This document shows, piece after piece, positions 9,421-18,673 of a DNA stretch of 64,000 nt. Position numbers and translations under genes: made by a program. Origin of the DNA: ENR-C587 sp942493235 (GTDB lineage Bacteria > Bacteroidota > Ignavibacteria > Kapaibacteriales > UBA2268); assembly GCA_942493235.1 (NCBI GenBank), contig OW818676.1, forward strand, positions 3,472,001 to 3,536,000. The letters are read 5' to 3'. How positions within the stretch are numbered: position 1 is the stretch's first letter; every line of letters starts with the position of its first letter. The notes under the pieces were generated by a model that was given only the letters and a program-made list of their open reading frames with translations, made no database searches and was not told the origin of the DNA.

Positions 9421-10671
9421 ATGGCATCATTAATAAAAAATATAAGTTCTTTGGTTACAATGGATGGAAATAATATCCATTATCGTACATCAACAGAAAT
9501 GCAAAACATATCGGAAATTAAAAATGGAGCAGTTTTATTCTCTGATAAAATTGAATGGACAGGCACTACCGAGGAAGCGGAAAAATTAATCAGTCAGGGC
9601 AAAATCAATCCTAATGAAATTATTGATTTCACAGGGAAAACCGTTCTTCCAGGATTTGTAGATTCGCATACTCATTTAGTATTCGGAGGCGACCGTTCGG
9701 GCGATTTCGGAAAAAGATTACGTGGATATACTTATCAGCAGATAGCTGCCGAAGGCGGTGGAATACAGACTACTGTTAAAGGTACAAGGCTGGCATCAAT
9801 TGACTCAATAGTCGAGCAAGCAGAGAAATTAGCTCTTAGTGCTATTAAACACGGTACTACAGCTATGGAAATCAAATCTGGTTACGGGCTTAGCCTTGAG
9901 TCTGAAATTAAGCTTTTAGAAGCTATAAAAATATTAAAAGAAAAATTGCCTATTCATATTTCTACTACATTTCTTGGTGCACATGATTTCCCTATAGAAT
10001 ATCAGAACGATAGAGATAAATATGTAGATTTGATATGTAATGAAATGCTTCCCTATATTGCAAGCCATGGGCTCGCCGAATATTGCGACGCTTTTGTTGA
10101 CAAAGGCTATTATACAATCGAGCAAGGAGCAAAGATTTTTAACAAAGCCAAAGAGCTTGGATTTAAAATAAGAACTCATGCAGACGAACTTGCTGACGTT
10201 CAAGCAGCAAAAATGGCAAGCCAAGTAGGTGCTAAATCAGCTGACCATTTATTATTTATTTCCGATGAAGGAATTTCTGCTCTGAAAGAATCCGGTACTG
10301 TGGCTACTTTACTTCCCGGCACAGCATACTTTATTAGAATGCCTTATGCACCGGCTCGTAAAATAATTGATGCAGGAGTGATAACAGCTCTTGCCAGCGA
10401 CTGTAACCCCGGCTCTTGCTTTACAGAAAATATGCAGCTAATTATGTCTTTTGCCGTTATTAACATGTATATGACCGCCGAAGAAGCATTAACTGCCGCA
10501 ACTATTAATCCGGCATATTCCTTGGGGATTTCAGATACTCACGGCAGTTTGAGTGTCGGTAAAAATGCAAATTTTATTGTTGCCGATACTCACTCTTACT
10601 TGAATTTGTTTTATCATTTCGGTATAAACAACATAAGTCAAGTGTGGGTTAATGGTAAAAAAATTGTATAG
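9421..10671 (+). CDS. hutI: Imidazolonepropionase
   Basis: A 416-residue amidohydrolase that converts 4-imidazolone-5-propionate to N-formimino-L-glutamate, the third step of histidine degradation. The metal motif is FVDSHTHLVFGG with H83 and H85. GGGIQTTVKGTR, AMEIKSGYGLS, TFLGAHDFP, IRTHADEL and ALASDCNPGSC are all HutI landmarks. No hutH, hutU or glutamate formiminotransferase gene is in the window, so the rest of the pathway must lie elsewhere or be missing. A TAAATTTG box at 9387-9394, 26 bp before the start, matches a Bacteroidetes -7 element, but the -33 TTTG is absent. Confidence 0.94.
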   Translation: MASLIKNISSLVTMDGNNIHYRTSTEMQNISEIKNGAVLFSDKIEWTGTTEEAEKLISQGKINPNEIIDFTGKTVLPGFVDSHTHLVFGGDRSGDFGKRLRGYTYQQIAAEGGGIQTTVKGTRLASIDSIVEQAEKLALSAIKHGTTAMEIKSGYGLSLESEIKLLEAIKILKEKLPIHISTTFLGAHDFPIEYQNDRDKYVDLICNEMLPYIASHGLAEYCDAFVDKGYYTIEQGAKIFNKAKELGFKIRTHADELADVQAAKMASQVGAKSADHLLFISDEGISALKESGTVATLLPGTAYFIRMPYAPARKIIDAGVITALASDCNPGSCFTENMQLIMSFAVINMYMTAEEALTAATINPAYSLGISDTHGSLSVGKNANFIVADTHSYLNLFYHFGINNISQVWVNGKKIV

Positions 10672-10815
10672 TTGACATTAAAAAATGAAACAAAAATTTA
10701 AATTAAACGTATGAGTGAATGGAGAAGTCCGTACTTTTCATTTTTGGATTTCTTTTTAAAGTCAGGGTATATATATAAACATGTATTGTTTTTTTAGAAA
10801 TAAATTGGATTTAAT

Positions 10816-11121
10816 ATGGTAAAACACATAGTAATGTGGAGATTACTTGATTATGCAGATGAACATTCTAAAGAGCATAATAAAATTGTTCTTAAAGAAA
10901 AATTATTAGAATTAGGTAATAGCATCCCTCAAGTCAAATCAATTGAAGTTAAATTTGATATTAAAGAAAATTCTTCAAAGAATTATGATGTCTGCTTAAT
11001 TGCAGATTTCGACCGTATCGCTGATTTAATAGAGTATCAAGAACATACCGAACATTTAAAAGTAATTGAGTTTGTCAAAAAAATAAGACAAGACAGAGCT
11101 TGCATAGATTACGAGTATTAA
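10816..11121 (+). CDS. Dabb-domain (stress-responsive alpha/beta barrel) protein
   Basis: A 101-residue protein of the Dabb family, a dimeric ferredoxin-like fold. The opening MVKHIVMWRL, the central KSIEVKFDIKENSSKNYDVCLIADF and the ending QEHTEHLKVIEFVKKIRQDRACIDYEY match the fold's order: strand with conserved His, two strands ending in a phenylalanine, then the 'Y..HP.H..V..F' helix. The biochemical role of most Dabb proteins is unknown. It lies 33 bp before the M16 peptidase gene in the same orientation, so co-transcription is possible. Confidence 0.85.
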   Translation: MVKHIVMWRLLDYADEHSKEHNKIVLKEKLLELGNSIPQVKSIEVKFDIKENSSKNYDVCLIADFDRIADLIEYQEHTEHLKVIEFVKKIRQDRACIDYEY

Positions 11122-11154
11122 TTTTATTTTTTTAATTTTTAAAAAGGTTTTTTT

Positions 11155-13980
11155 ATGAAGAAAATATTTTTTGTATTATCAATGTTCTTAGTTGCTATTT
11201 CGATAAATGCACAAGATTTACCGAAAATAGAGTATAAGAGCTTATCTGATAAAATGCCATTCGACCCAAATGTAAAAATTGGTCAACTGCCCAATGGTAT
11301 TAAGTATTATATCAGAGCTAATTCCAAACCGGAAAATAGAGCTTATTTACAAATAGTTGTCAAAGCCGGCTCTATTGATGAAGATGATGACCAAAAAGGT
11401 TTAGCTCACTTTATCGAACACATGTGCTTTAATGGAACTAAAAATTTCCCAAAAAACGATTTAGTAAAATATTTAGAATCAACCGGTATGCGATTTGGTG
11501 CCGATTTGAATGCAAACACATCATTCGACAGAACATATTACCTATTGCAAGTACCTACTGATAACGCCGAGACTTTTGAAAAAGGTTTCCAAGTGTTACA
11601 GGACTGGGCTTCAAATGTTAGCTTTGACCCCGAAGAATTAGAAAAAGAACGCCGTGTAATATTAGAAGAATGGCGTTTATATCGCGGAGCTCAAGAGAGA
11701 ATTATGAAACAGCACTATCCTTACTTTTTCTTTGGTTCAAAATACGCTGATAGAGATGTAATCGGCGATACTGCCGTAATTATGCATGCTCCGAGAGAGA
11801 CTTTCCTAAGATATTATAAAGACTGGTATAGACCAAACCTAATGTCAGTTATTTTAGTTGGTGATTTTGACCAAGCTAAAGCCGAGCAATTATTGATGAA
11901 ATATTTTGCTCCTCTTAAAAATCCCGACAAGCCAAGAGCAAAAGAAATCGTAAAAGTACCTATTCATAATGATGCAAAAGTATCTATCGCAACTGATAAA
12001 GAAATGCCATATTCAATGGTTCAAATGATTTTCAAAAAAAATGCTATCATTGAAGGCGATTTTGCTTCATACAGAAGTGGTATTCTTGCTCGTTTATCTT
12101 CTACTATGCTCAACATGCGTATGCAGGAATTAACTCGCAAAGCTAATCCTCCTTACTTTACTGCCGGTGGCGGATATGATAATGACTTTATGGGCGGTCT
12201 CGGTTCATTTAGTTTATTTACTATTCCAAAAGCAGAAGACGTAAACGGCGGTATTAAAGCTACTTTAGAAGAAGCTTTCAGAGCTGCTCAGCACGGATTT
12301 ACTTCTACTGAATTAGAAAGAGCTAAAACTTCAATGCTAAAAGGCATGGAAAAAGCTTATGCCGAAAGAGATAAATCAGAATCCGAAGATTATGCTGATG
12401 AATATATGCGTAACTTTATGTTTGGCGAAGGTATGCCGGGCATAGCTTATGAATATGCTTTTTACCAAAAAGAATTACCAAATATCAAGCTTGAAGAAAT
12501 CAATTCTTTAACTAAAGGTTATTTAGAAAACAAAGGCTTGGTAATTGCCGTTTCTATGCCTGAAAAAGAAGGATCAGTCCCTCCAACCAAAGAAAGCATT
12601 CTTCAAGTATATAATGAAACAGCAAATGCAAAATACGATGCTTATATTGACAAAACTACTGACGAGCCATTAGTAAAAACTAAACCGGTAGCCGGATCAA
12701 TCAAATCAACAAAAGCTATTCCTTCTATCGATGCTAAAGAGTTGACTTTATCAAACGGTGCTAAAGTAATTTACAAAAAAACTGATTTTAAAAATGATGA
12801 AGTAATTTTCCAAGCATTTAGCTTAGGCGGACTTTCATTAGCTAAAACCGAAGATATATATACTGCTGCATCAACTACTGAAATTATTGGCAATAGCGGT
12901 CTCGGTAAATTTGACGAAACTACTTTAGGCAAAATGCTACAAGGTAAAATTGCCAGAGTGTATCCATTTATTAACGACCTATATGAAGGCTTCGGCGGTT
13001 CTTATGCACCTGTTGACATGGAAACTTTCTTCCAAATATTATATTCTAACTTTACTCAACCGAGAAAAGATGAAGAAGCATTTAAATCATATATTACTAC
13101 TTCAAAAGATATGCTTGAAACTTCTAAAAAAGACCCTTCAGGTACTTTTAGAGATTCAATTTCTTATGTAATGGCTAATTACAACAAACGTGAAAAACCA
13201 TTGGAAGTAGCTGATTTTGACAAAGTTAACTTAGATAAAGCATTCCAATTCTTTAAAGAAAGATTTAATAATGCCGGCGACTTTACTTTCGTTTTTGTCG
13301 GCAATATTGACGAAGCAAAATTCATTGATATGGTTAATACTTATATCGCTTCATTACCTACTAATAACAGCAAAGAAAACTTTATCGACCACAAAATCAA
13401 TCCTCCTAAAGGACACACTACCAAGTATGTCTATAAAGGCGTTGATGATAAAGCATCTGTTTCTTTGAAATTCTTCGGAGATTATAAATATAATACCGAT
13501 AACAACTTTAAACTAAAATCACTTATCGAATATTTTAATATTAAATTAATTGAAACTATTCGCGAAGATAAAAGCGGTGTTTACGGTATCGGTGCAAGAC
13601 CTTCTATGAATAAATATCCGACTGAAGATTATATGATTTCTGTTGGCTTTGGTACTGAACCAGCTCGCGTTGACGAATTAATTAAAGCTGTTGAAAGTAT
13701 GATGGAAAGTTTCAAAAAAACTCCTCCTACTAAAGAAGACCTTGAAAAAGTAAAAGAAATTCAAAAGAAAGAATTAGAGAAAAACTATAAAGAAAACAAT
13801 TTCTGGTTAGGCGTTATATTTAACTCTTATTTCAATGGAATTGACCCTAACTATATGAACGAAAGAATGAAACAAATCGAAAAACTTACAGTAAAAGATA
13901 TTCAAGATGCTGCTAAGAAATATTTCGTAACTAAAAACTACGCTAAATTCATTCTCTATCCGGAAAACTACAAAAAATAA
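11155..13980 (+). CDS. Exported M16 family zinc metallopeptidase (insulinase/pitrilysin type)
   Basis: A 941-residue protein with a signal peptide (MKKIFFVLSMFLVAISINAQ). The inverted zinc motif HFIEH is at residues 85-89, with the third ligand expected at E165 (EKERRVILEEW), which fits the family's HxxEH-X75-E spacing. The protein has the two-half architecture of M16 enzymes: an active N-terminal half (about 30-480) and an inactive C-terminal half (about 530-930) that still shows the NxGVYGIGARP-like region. It would degrade peptides in the periplasm or at the surface. The spacing and same strand suggest transcription with the Dabb gene, and a strong terminator follows the stop. Confidence 0.93.
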   Translation: MKKIFFVLSMFLVAISINAQDLPKIEYKSLSDKMPFDPNVKIGQLPNGIKYYIRANSKPENRAYLQIVVKAGSIDEDDDQKGLAHFIEHMCFNGTKNFPKNDLVKYLESTGMRFGADLNANTSFDRTYYLLQVPTDNAETFEKGFQVLQDWASNVSFDPEELEKERRVILEEWRLYRGAQERIMKQHYPYFFFGSKYADRDVIGDTAVIMHAPRETFLRYYKDWYRPNLMSVILVGDFDQAKAEQLLMKYFAPLKNPDKPRAKEIVKVPIHNDAKVSIATDKEMPYSMVQMIFKKNAIIEGDFASYRSGILARLSSTMLNMRMQELTRKANPPYFTAGGGYDNDFMGGLGSFSLFTIPKAEDVNGGIKATLEEAFRAAQHGFTSTELERAKTSMLKGMEKAYAERDKSESEDYADEYMRNFMFGEGMPGIAYEYAFYQKELPNIKLEEINSLTKGYLENKGLVIAVSMPEKEGSVPPTKESILQVYNETANAKYDAYIDKTTDEPLVKTKPVAGSIKSTKAIPSIDAKELTLSNGAKVIYKKTDFKNDEVIFQAFSLGGLSLAKTEDIYTAASTTEIIGNSGLGKFDETTLGKMLQGKIARVYPFINDLYEGFGGSYAPVDMETFFQILYSNFTQPRKDEEAFKSYITTSKDMLETSKKDPSGTFRDSISYVMANYNKREKPLEVADFDKVNLDKAFQFFKERFNNAGDFTFVFVGNIDEAKFIDMVNTYIASLPTNNSKENFIDHKINPPKGHTTKYVYKGVDDKASVSLKFFGDYKYNTDNNFKLKSLIEYFNIKLIETIREDKSGVYGIGARPSMNKYPTEDYMISVGFGTEPARVDELIKAVESMMESFKKTPPTKEDLEKVKEIQKKELEKNYKENNFWLGVIFNSYFNGIDPNYMNERMKQIEKLTVKDIQDAAKKYFVTKNYAKFILYPENYKK

Positions 13981-14003
13981 CAATTTTGTGGTTCTTTAAA
14001 ATC

Positions 14004-14044
14004 AAAAATCCCGTTGTTAATATAATAGCAGCGGGATTTTTTTG
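14004..14044 (+). terminator. Rho-independent terminator after the M16 peptidase gene
   Basis: A 12-bp stem with one G-U pair (AAAATCCCGTTG pairing with CAGCGGGATTTT) is followed by a run of T, about 25 bp after the stop codon. Confidence 0.85.
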
Positions 14045-14192
14045 CATATACCTCATTAAACATACTTTATTGCCCTAATAATCGCCCACAGAAACAAATC
14101 ACGCTATTAGCCTAATCTTTTTACCACACAAAAGCAGAATATCAGCAGAAACGATTTATATCATTATCTACTTACTATGAGACATTTGGTAT

Positions 14193-14360
14193 AGAGGCTG
14201 TATAAAAATTTAAGTTTTGATATTTGCAATACTCGAATTAATTCACAGACAATGTTATACGCCCTGACGATTAACCGTCAGGTTGATGTGTACTTAATAC
14301 CTGTTTCAAATACTTGCACTACACAATTCAACTCCACGCTTCGGAGGCTGTAAAAACCTT
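14193..14360. repeat. Composite palindromic intergenic element
   Basis: It begins with GAGGCTGTATAAAAATT, continues with TTTGCAATACTCG, and has a central near-perfect palindrome CCTGACGATTAACCGTCAGG at 14263-14282. It ends near GGAGGCTGTAAAAACC at 14343. The same modules in the same order recur at about 39045 (TTGCAATACTCG plus GACGGTTATTAGTAGG) and in part at 43106-43304. This element fills the middle of the 711-bp gap 13981-14691. The remainder, up to the HU promoter, is A/T-rich without a gene. Confidence 0.55.
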
Positions 14361-14606
14361 TGTTTACACCGTTTTTCGACTAATAATAATTAGTCAATGT
14401 CTCTGATGAGACTATTCCAATACTAAAACATTGGATTTAATGGAATATAAATTAAAAGCATAGGCTTATTTAGCAGGCTTTAATTAATTATTTCAATAAA
14501 ATACAATATCAAATAACTCCGATAATACCATTTGTTCAATATATACCAAAAATAATTGCTATATATCGTATTTACAAAAAAAAATTGAAATAATATTTTA
14601 TTTCTT

Positions 14607-14637
14607 TTTGTAATAATAAAAGAGTTTTGTAAATTTG
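14607..14637 (+). promoter_or_regulatory. Bacteroidetes-type sigma promoter for the HU gene
   Basis: TTTG at 14607-14610 and TAAATTTG at 14630-14637 are separated by exactly 19 bp. This is the published Bacteroidetes primary-sigma consensus (TTTG-N19-TAnnTTTG) without mismatch. Transcription would start near 14644, giving a 5' leader of about 50 nt before the HU start codon. Confidence 0.7.
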
Positions 14638-14691
14638 CGTTCTTGAAAAGAAAACAATAACAGATTTATTTATAATATTAGCAGGACTAAT

Positions 14692-14994
14692 ATGACAAAA
14701 GCAGATATCGTAGATGAAATTTCAAAAGCAACAGGTTTGACAAAAATCGAAACTAAAGCCGTTGTAGATGGTGTATTCTCAAGTATAATTAGCGCTATTT
14801 CAGGCGGTAAGAGAATTGAATTACGTGGATTCGGTGTGTTTAAACACAAAAGCCGTAAACCGAGAATGGCTCGTAACCCTAAATCAGGCGAATTAGTACC
14901 GCTTGAAAAACGTTATGTTCCGGTATTTAAGCCATCACCGGAGTTTTTACATAAAGTAAATGAAGCTTTAAAGAATCAGTCAGAAGCTGAATAA
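14692..14994 (+). CDS. HU/IHF-family DNA-binding protein
   Basis: A 100-residue histone-like protein that binds and bends DNA as a dimer. The opening MTKADIVDEISKATGLTKIE and the arm region RGFGVFKHKSRKPRMARNPKSGELV are diagnostic, with the conserved RNP at residues 62-64 that intercalates into DNA. HU and IHF subunits cannot be separated reliably by sequence in this phylum. It has a consensus promoter upstream and is followed 69 bp later by a tiny ribosomal protein gene in the same direction, so the two probably share a transcript. Confidence 0.95.
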   Translation: MTKADIVDEISKATGLTKIETKAVVDGVFSSIISAISGGKRIELRGFGVFKHKSRKPRMARNPKSGELVPLEKRYVPVFKPSPEFLHKVNEALKNQSEAE

Positions 14995-15063
14995 TTCTTT
15001 CGTTGGGGAGTTCCCCGTATCACTCTAAATAATGATTTTATAATTTTTAACAAAGGGGACATT

Positions 15064-15156
15064 ATGCCTTGCGGAAAAAAAAGAAAACGCCATAAAATGT
15101 CAACGCACAAGAGAAAGAAAAGACTGCGTAAAAATAGACATAAAAAGAGGAAATAA
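15064..15156 (+). CDS. Tiny basic AURKAIP1/COX24-domain ribosomal protein (mS38/bS22-like)
   Basis: A 30-residue protein (beginning MPCGKKRKRHKMSTHKRKK) with about 20 Lys, Arg or His residues. The GKKRKRHKxxTHKRKKRLRKNRHKK pattern is the AURKAIP1/COX24 motif found as a free-standing gene throughout Bacteroidetes. It is homologous to mitochondrial mS38 and, in that superfamily, to mycobacterial bS22, which bind near the decoding centre of the small subunit. A purine-rich AAGGGGAC site precedes the ATG by about 4 bp. It follows the HU gene and is followed by a clear terminator. Confidence 0.88.
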   Translation: MPCGKKRKRHKMSTHKRKKRLRKNRHKKRK

Positions 15157-15230
15157 ATAGATTTTGAAAAGTCCTTTTTAATTAAACGATTTTTCAAGTA
15201 AAGTCTATAATTATTCCGAGAGAAAAATTA

Positions 15231-15265
15231 AACCTAACAAGTGCTTGCACCTGTTAGGTTTTTTA
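15231..15265 (+). terminator. Terminator after the HU and small ribosomal protein genes
   Basis: A 9-bp perfect stem (AACCTAACA pairing with TGTTAGGTT at 15252-15260) is extended inward by AGTG/CACCT-type pairing and followed by a T run. Confidence 0.85.
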
Positions 15266-15276
15266 ATAAATGCTTT

Positions 15277-15418
15277 AAATCTGTTGCAAAACTATATAAT
15301 TTTCAATTCCCCTTTATTCAACCCTACGGTTATCAGTAGGGTTGAATAAGTACTTAGAAGTATGACAATCTTTAATAAATTAACAGCAAATCAATATTGC
15401 GACTTATGCAACAGATTT
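15277..15418. repeat. Intact palindromic element with 12-bp terminal inverted repeats
   Basis: This 142-bp element is bounded by AAATCTGTTGCA and its exact reverse complement TGCAACAGATTT. Inside, CAACCCTAC...GTAGGGTTG forms a central hairpin near 15320-15345. Related ends recur at 39150-39396 and, degraded, at 4985-5175. It contains no coding capacity, which fits a non-autonomous MITE-like element. Confidence 0.75.
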
Positions 15419-15426
15419 GCTTAACT

Positions 15427-18177
15427 TTACGCTTCGGCTGTCTTTAATACTACTAACTCAGAATTTCTGTTATAAATCAAATCATAGAAATATTCATCAT
15501 TTTTAAGCTCGTCATCATTAAAAATCTTCACGTCGAGTAGCTTATCGATTTTGTACCCTATTCTCTTATAAAGACGTTCTCTAAGGCTTAAATTCCATCC
15601 CTCAAACCATGCTTTAAGTTCGATTCTTTGCAATTCAGTACCTTCATAAAGCAGAAGCAAATCAATGTCTGACTTATGGGTCGATGTTCTTCGAGCAACA
15701 GAACCGGTAAGGTAAAATGCTTTTAATGAAAATCGCTCCATGTCTAAATCAACTGCTATCATTTCGGCTATTCTCAATCTGATGTGCCAAGGTTCTTCGG
15801 CTGTTACTTCTAACTGATCGGAAAACTCATTTTTATACCTGCTATTAGTAAATGGTGAAGTTAGAAATGCAATTGCCTGTTCTTCGTCTGCATTCATCAA
15901 TATTCTTAGGATTGAGCCATTAGAGCTTTCGCTAACATTAATCACTTTAATGGCAGAGCTAATTTCCGAATATTCAGGAACTAATCTTTCTAAAATATTC
16001 TCCGAATTATTTATAAAATCAAAATTAAAAAAGGCAGACTTATCTTCGGGATAAAGCGGGATATATTTAATATCGCTTTCTACTAAGTCTTGAAAAAAAT
16101 GAGTACCAAATGATAAATCCGGTTTATATTGTCCTTTGCTCATAGCCATTTCAATCAGGATTGATGTATTATTTATATCAGAATATGATACATTTACTCC
16201 CAATTTAATATCGCCACGGCTGCCCCACCTGCCGGGACCCATCAATATAAAATTCTGTTTCGGCAGTAGTGAATTCAATTTACTAACTGCTCTGCCGACT
16301 AATTTCATAGCTTCTAAGGTAGGTAATTCCGAATATTTAATCGGGTCAACATATACTATATAATTAATATCAGGGATTTTTCCGTTGGATATAAATTTAT
16401 TAGCCGTAAAAAATATATCTTTTTGTGGTATATCGTTAGGAATCATAGCTCCTTTGCTTTCCTGAGCAGAGCTTTGAGGACGGCACTGAAGTAGGTAGAA
16501 GTTTTTTCCGTCAGAAGCAAATTCAATATCTACCGGTGTTGATAATTCCGCCTCTAATACTTTTAATATTTTATTTATCTTTTTTACGGTTGTAGTTCTC
16601 GAAATTAAATTATCGAAAGTGGGAACAATATCGTCTGTTCGAGTATTAATTCCCAAGCCCACCGGTTTCTCAAGATGCTTTTCTTTTATTATTGAAAACA
16701 CATCATTAATCAGAGGGAAAGTACCGCCTACTTCCTTAATCACTTCTTCAATAGTAGCAGTTTCAAATTTATTGGATTCTAAATTCAGCACATCAATATA
16801 CTTCTGGCTGTACATCAGAGCTTCATCAAATGCATTATTTAATCTTAAATCGGGTTTAGCCGGTGCAAACAGAGTCGGGAAATCATTACCGCATCTATCC
16901 ACCGAACGTGTTCCCAAGCCTGTAACCATTCTCACTAATCCGTCCTCTCTTTTAATACGGGGCGACCAGCGGAATTCATTTGAGCTGAAAGCCACACCCG
17001 AGAAAGCCGGGAAAAAGTATTTACCGACTTTAGTGCCGACTACTTCTTGAATCATAATTCCCATCTCTTCATTGAAATCAAGCAGTCCTCTCTCGATTCT
17101 GTAGCCGATAGCATCCGGGCTGAAAGTAGAAGAATAGACTTCGGCAATTGCATCGGTCAGGGCATCAAGCCTCTGCTGTTTTGACCCTTGATTACATAGA
17201 AACAAGCTCTTATATTTACCGGCAAAAGCTGCCCCCAGCCTATCTTCAAGTAGTGAAGAACTGCGGACAATTATCGGATTTTCTCCAAAATCATCTAAAG
17301 CACGCGATAAACCATTTATTACATCGGGCGAAAATTGAGAGTTTTTAAATACTTGAACTATATGATGATATTCCTTGCGTACATCTTCTATATCCTTATA
17401 TTTCTGCTCAATTACATCTTCCAAATTATTATAATACATAAAATTTACAGTACCGTCTGAAGTAATATGCCAAGTTTTCGGCATTTTAATATCAGCAAAT
17501 AGCTCTTTATTCTCAACATCTTGCTTTATAATTTTTAATGCTAAAAATACTCCTGCACTTTTGCCACCTACTTTACCATGGCTTTCGGGATGGTAAATTG
17601 TCTTACCCAATAATTCATAGAAATCATTAAATTCAAAAAATCCTTTTGCTATATTTATAAACTCAAGCTGGTCTGTAAGAAATCTACGAATTAAAGAGAC
17701 TATTATTCCTCTACCGGTTGCCGATTTAGTAAGGTCGTAGCCATACCCCGAATAATGATAGCGGTGAATTGCGTCCGAAATATCAGCTATTCGAGTATTT
17801 TGATTAGCTAATACTTTAAGTAGATTATTCAATTTTTCTTCGTTTAGCCATTTCTGAATCATCATGGAAATTTCTATGACCGATACGTGCTCACTAGCAA
17901 AAGCAAATATTTCTTCTCCAAGCGAAAAAGAATTCTCTAATACTTGCTTTTTGGAAGGAGTATTGTTTTCTGTCATTATTGAGGCTTCATTGCCAATTGA
18001 ACCCAAACGCAGGAATAATTCTTTTGCTTGGTTAATACCTTTGGTATATAAGTGATTAACCATCTTGCGAGATATTACCGAAAATTGATATGGGTCAGAT
18101 TTTTTTATAAATCCGAGCATAAGGGTTAGCTCTTCTTTTTCGCTGTTATCAGATTTAAAATTCAGACTATCTGCCAT
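15427..18177 (-). CDS. PEP-synthase-type ATP-grasp protein fused to a nucleotidyltransferase domain
   Basis: A 916-residue cytoplasmic protein. The middle (about 200-580) is the ATP-grasp domain of PEP synthase/pyruvate phosphate dikinase: GGKSAGVFLALK (about 206-217), NPIIVRSSSLLEDRLGAAFAG (about 300) and an ending LPxDIEFASDGKNFYLLQCRPQS-like segment. The phosphohistidine domain motif (GGxTSHAAI type) and the PEP-binding barrel are absent, so it cannot be a complete PEP synthase. A segment with MGPGRWGSRGDIKLGVNVSYSDI follows (about 650-675). The C-terminal 95 residues carry GSVARRTSTHKSDIDLLLLY (825-844), the GSxARxxxxxxSDIDLLL signature of MNT-type nucleotidyltransferases. A regulatory nucleotidyl- or phosphotransferase is a reasonable inference. 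Substrate unknown. Confidence 0.8.
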   Translation of the reverse strand: MADSLNFKSDNSEKEELTLMLGFIKKSDPYQFSVISRKMVNHLYTKGINQAKELFLRLGSIGNEASIMTENNTPSKKQVLENSFSLGEEIFAFASEHVSVIEISMMIQKWLNEEKLNNLLKVLANQNTRIADISDAIHRYHYSGYGYDLTKSATGRGIIVSLIRRFLTDQLEFINIAKGFFEFNDFYELLGKTIYHPESHGKVGGKSAGVFLALKIIKQDVENKELFADIKMPKTWHITSDGTVNFMYYNNLEDVIEQKYKDIEDVRKEYHHIVQVFKNSQFSPDVINGLSRALDDFGENPIIVRSSSLLEDRLGAAFAGKYKSLFLCNQGSKQQRLDALTDAIAEVYSSTFSPDAIGYRIERGLLDFNEEMGIMIQEVVGTKVGKYFFPAFSGVAFSSNEFRWSPRIKREDGLVRMVTGLGTRSVDRCGNDFPTLFAPAKPDLRLNNAFDEALMYSQKYIDVLNLESNKFETATIEEVIKEVGGTFPLINDVFSIIKEKHLEKPVGLGINTRTDDIVPTFDNLISRTTTVKKINKILKVLEAELSTPVDIEFASDGKNFYLLQCRPQSSAQESKGAMIPNDIPQKDIFFTANKFISNGKIPDINYIVYVDPIKYSELPTLEAMKLVGRAVSKLNSLLPKQNFILMGPGRWGSRGDIKLGVNVSYSDINNTSILIEMAMSKGQYKPDLSFGTHFFQDLVESDIKYIPLYPEDKSAFFNFDFINNSENILERLVPEYSEISSAIKVINVSESSNGSILRILMNADEEQAIAFLTSPFTNSRYKNEFSDQLEVTAEEPWHIRLRIAEMIAVDLDMERFSLKAFYLTGSVARRTSTHKSDIDLLLLYEGTELQRIELKAWFEGWNLSLRERLYKRIGYKIDKLLDVKIFNDDELKNDEYFYDLIYNRNSELVVLKTAEA

Positions 18178-18257
18178 AGTTGCTCCTAATAATAAATTCT
18201 TTGAAATATACGAAATAGAATAGATTTTCGTTTTAAATTATTTTTATACGGTACTTA

Positions 18258-18563
18258 ATGAACAGAATCAATAGAGAATCCCGAACCATTGCATTGATGA
18301 TAAGGATATATTGCCATAGCCAGCATCATAGCAGTAGTGAACTATGCGATGAATGCTTCGAATTGAAGAACTATGCTATCAATAAACTATCAAAATGTAA
18401 ATTCGCTAATGATAAACCTAACTGCAATCAATGCCCTATTCATTGCTACCAAAATATTTATAGAGAGAAAATCAAAACAGTAATGAGATATTCAGGTCCC
18501 AAAATGCTTTATAAACACCAATATTATGCAATAATGCACCTTTTAGATAAATTAAAAAAATAA
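18258..18563 (+). CDS. YgbA-family 'nitrous oxide-stimulated promoter' protein
   Basis: A 101-residue Cys-rich protein matching the YgbA_NO family: an RESRTIALMIRIYC opening, LCDECFELKNYA (C30, C33), CKFANDKPNCNQCPIHCY (C47, C56, C59, C63, with H62) and KTVMRYSGPKMLYKHQYYAIMHLLDKL. The Cys/His set suggests a metal or iron-sulfur site. E. coli YgbA belongs to the nitrite/NO-sensitive NsrR regulon and helps recovery from nitrosative stress; its chemistry is not settled. It is divergent from the ATP-grasp fusion and precedes ybeY by 110 bp. Confidence 0.88.
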   Translation: MNRINRESRTIALMIRIYCHSQHHSSSELCDECFELKNYAINKLSKCKFANDKPNCNQCPIHCYQNIYREKIKTVMRYSGPKMLYKHQYYAIMHLLDKLKK

Positions 18564-18673
18564 ATCTTTGCCCAAATCGCACTTTTTACGAAATATTTCA
18601 CTAAATCGCATAATAATTTTTTTCATTTAACGTCAAAAAATACGGACGATTTAAATAGTAATTTATAGAGTGT

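Noticed and set aside
10711..10797. 28-codon frame beginning MSEWRSPYF between hutI and the Dabb gene
   Set aside because: There is no ribosome site and no family I know, and the length is within chance expectation for A/T-rich DNA.
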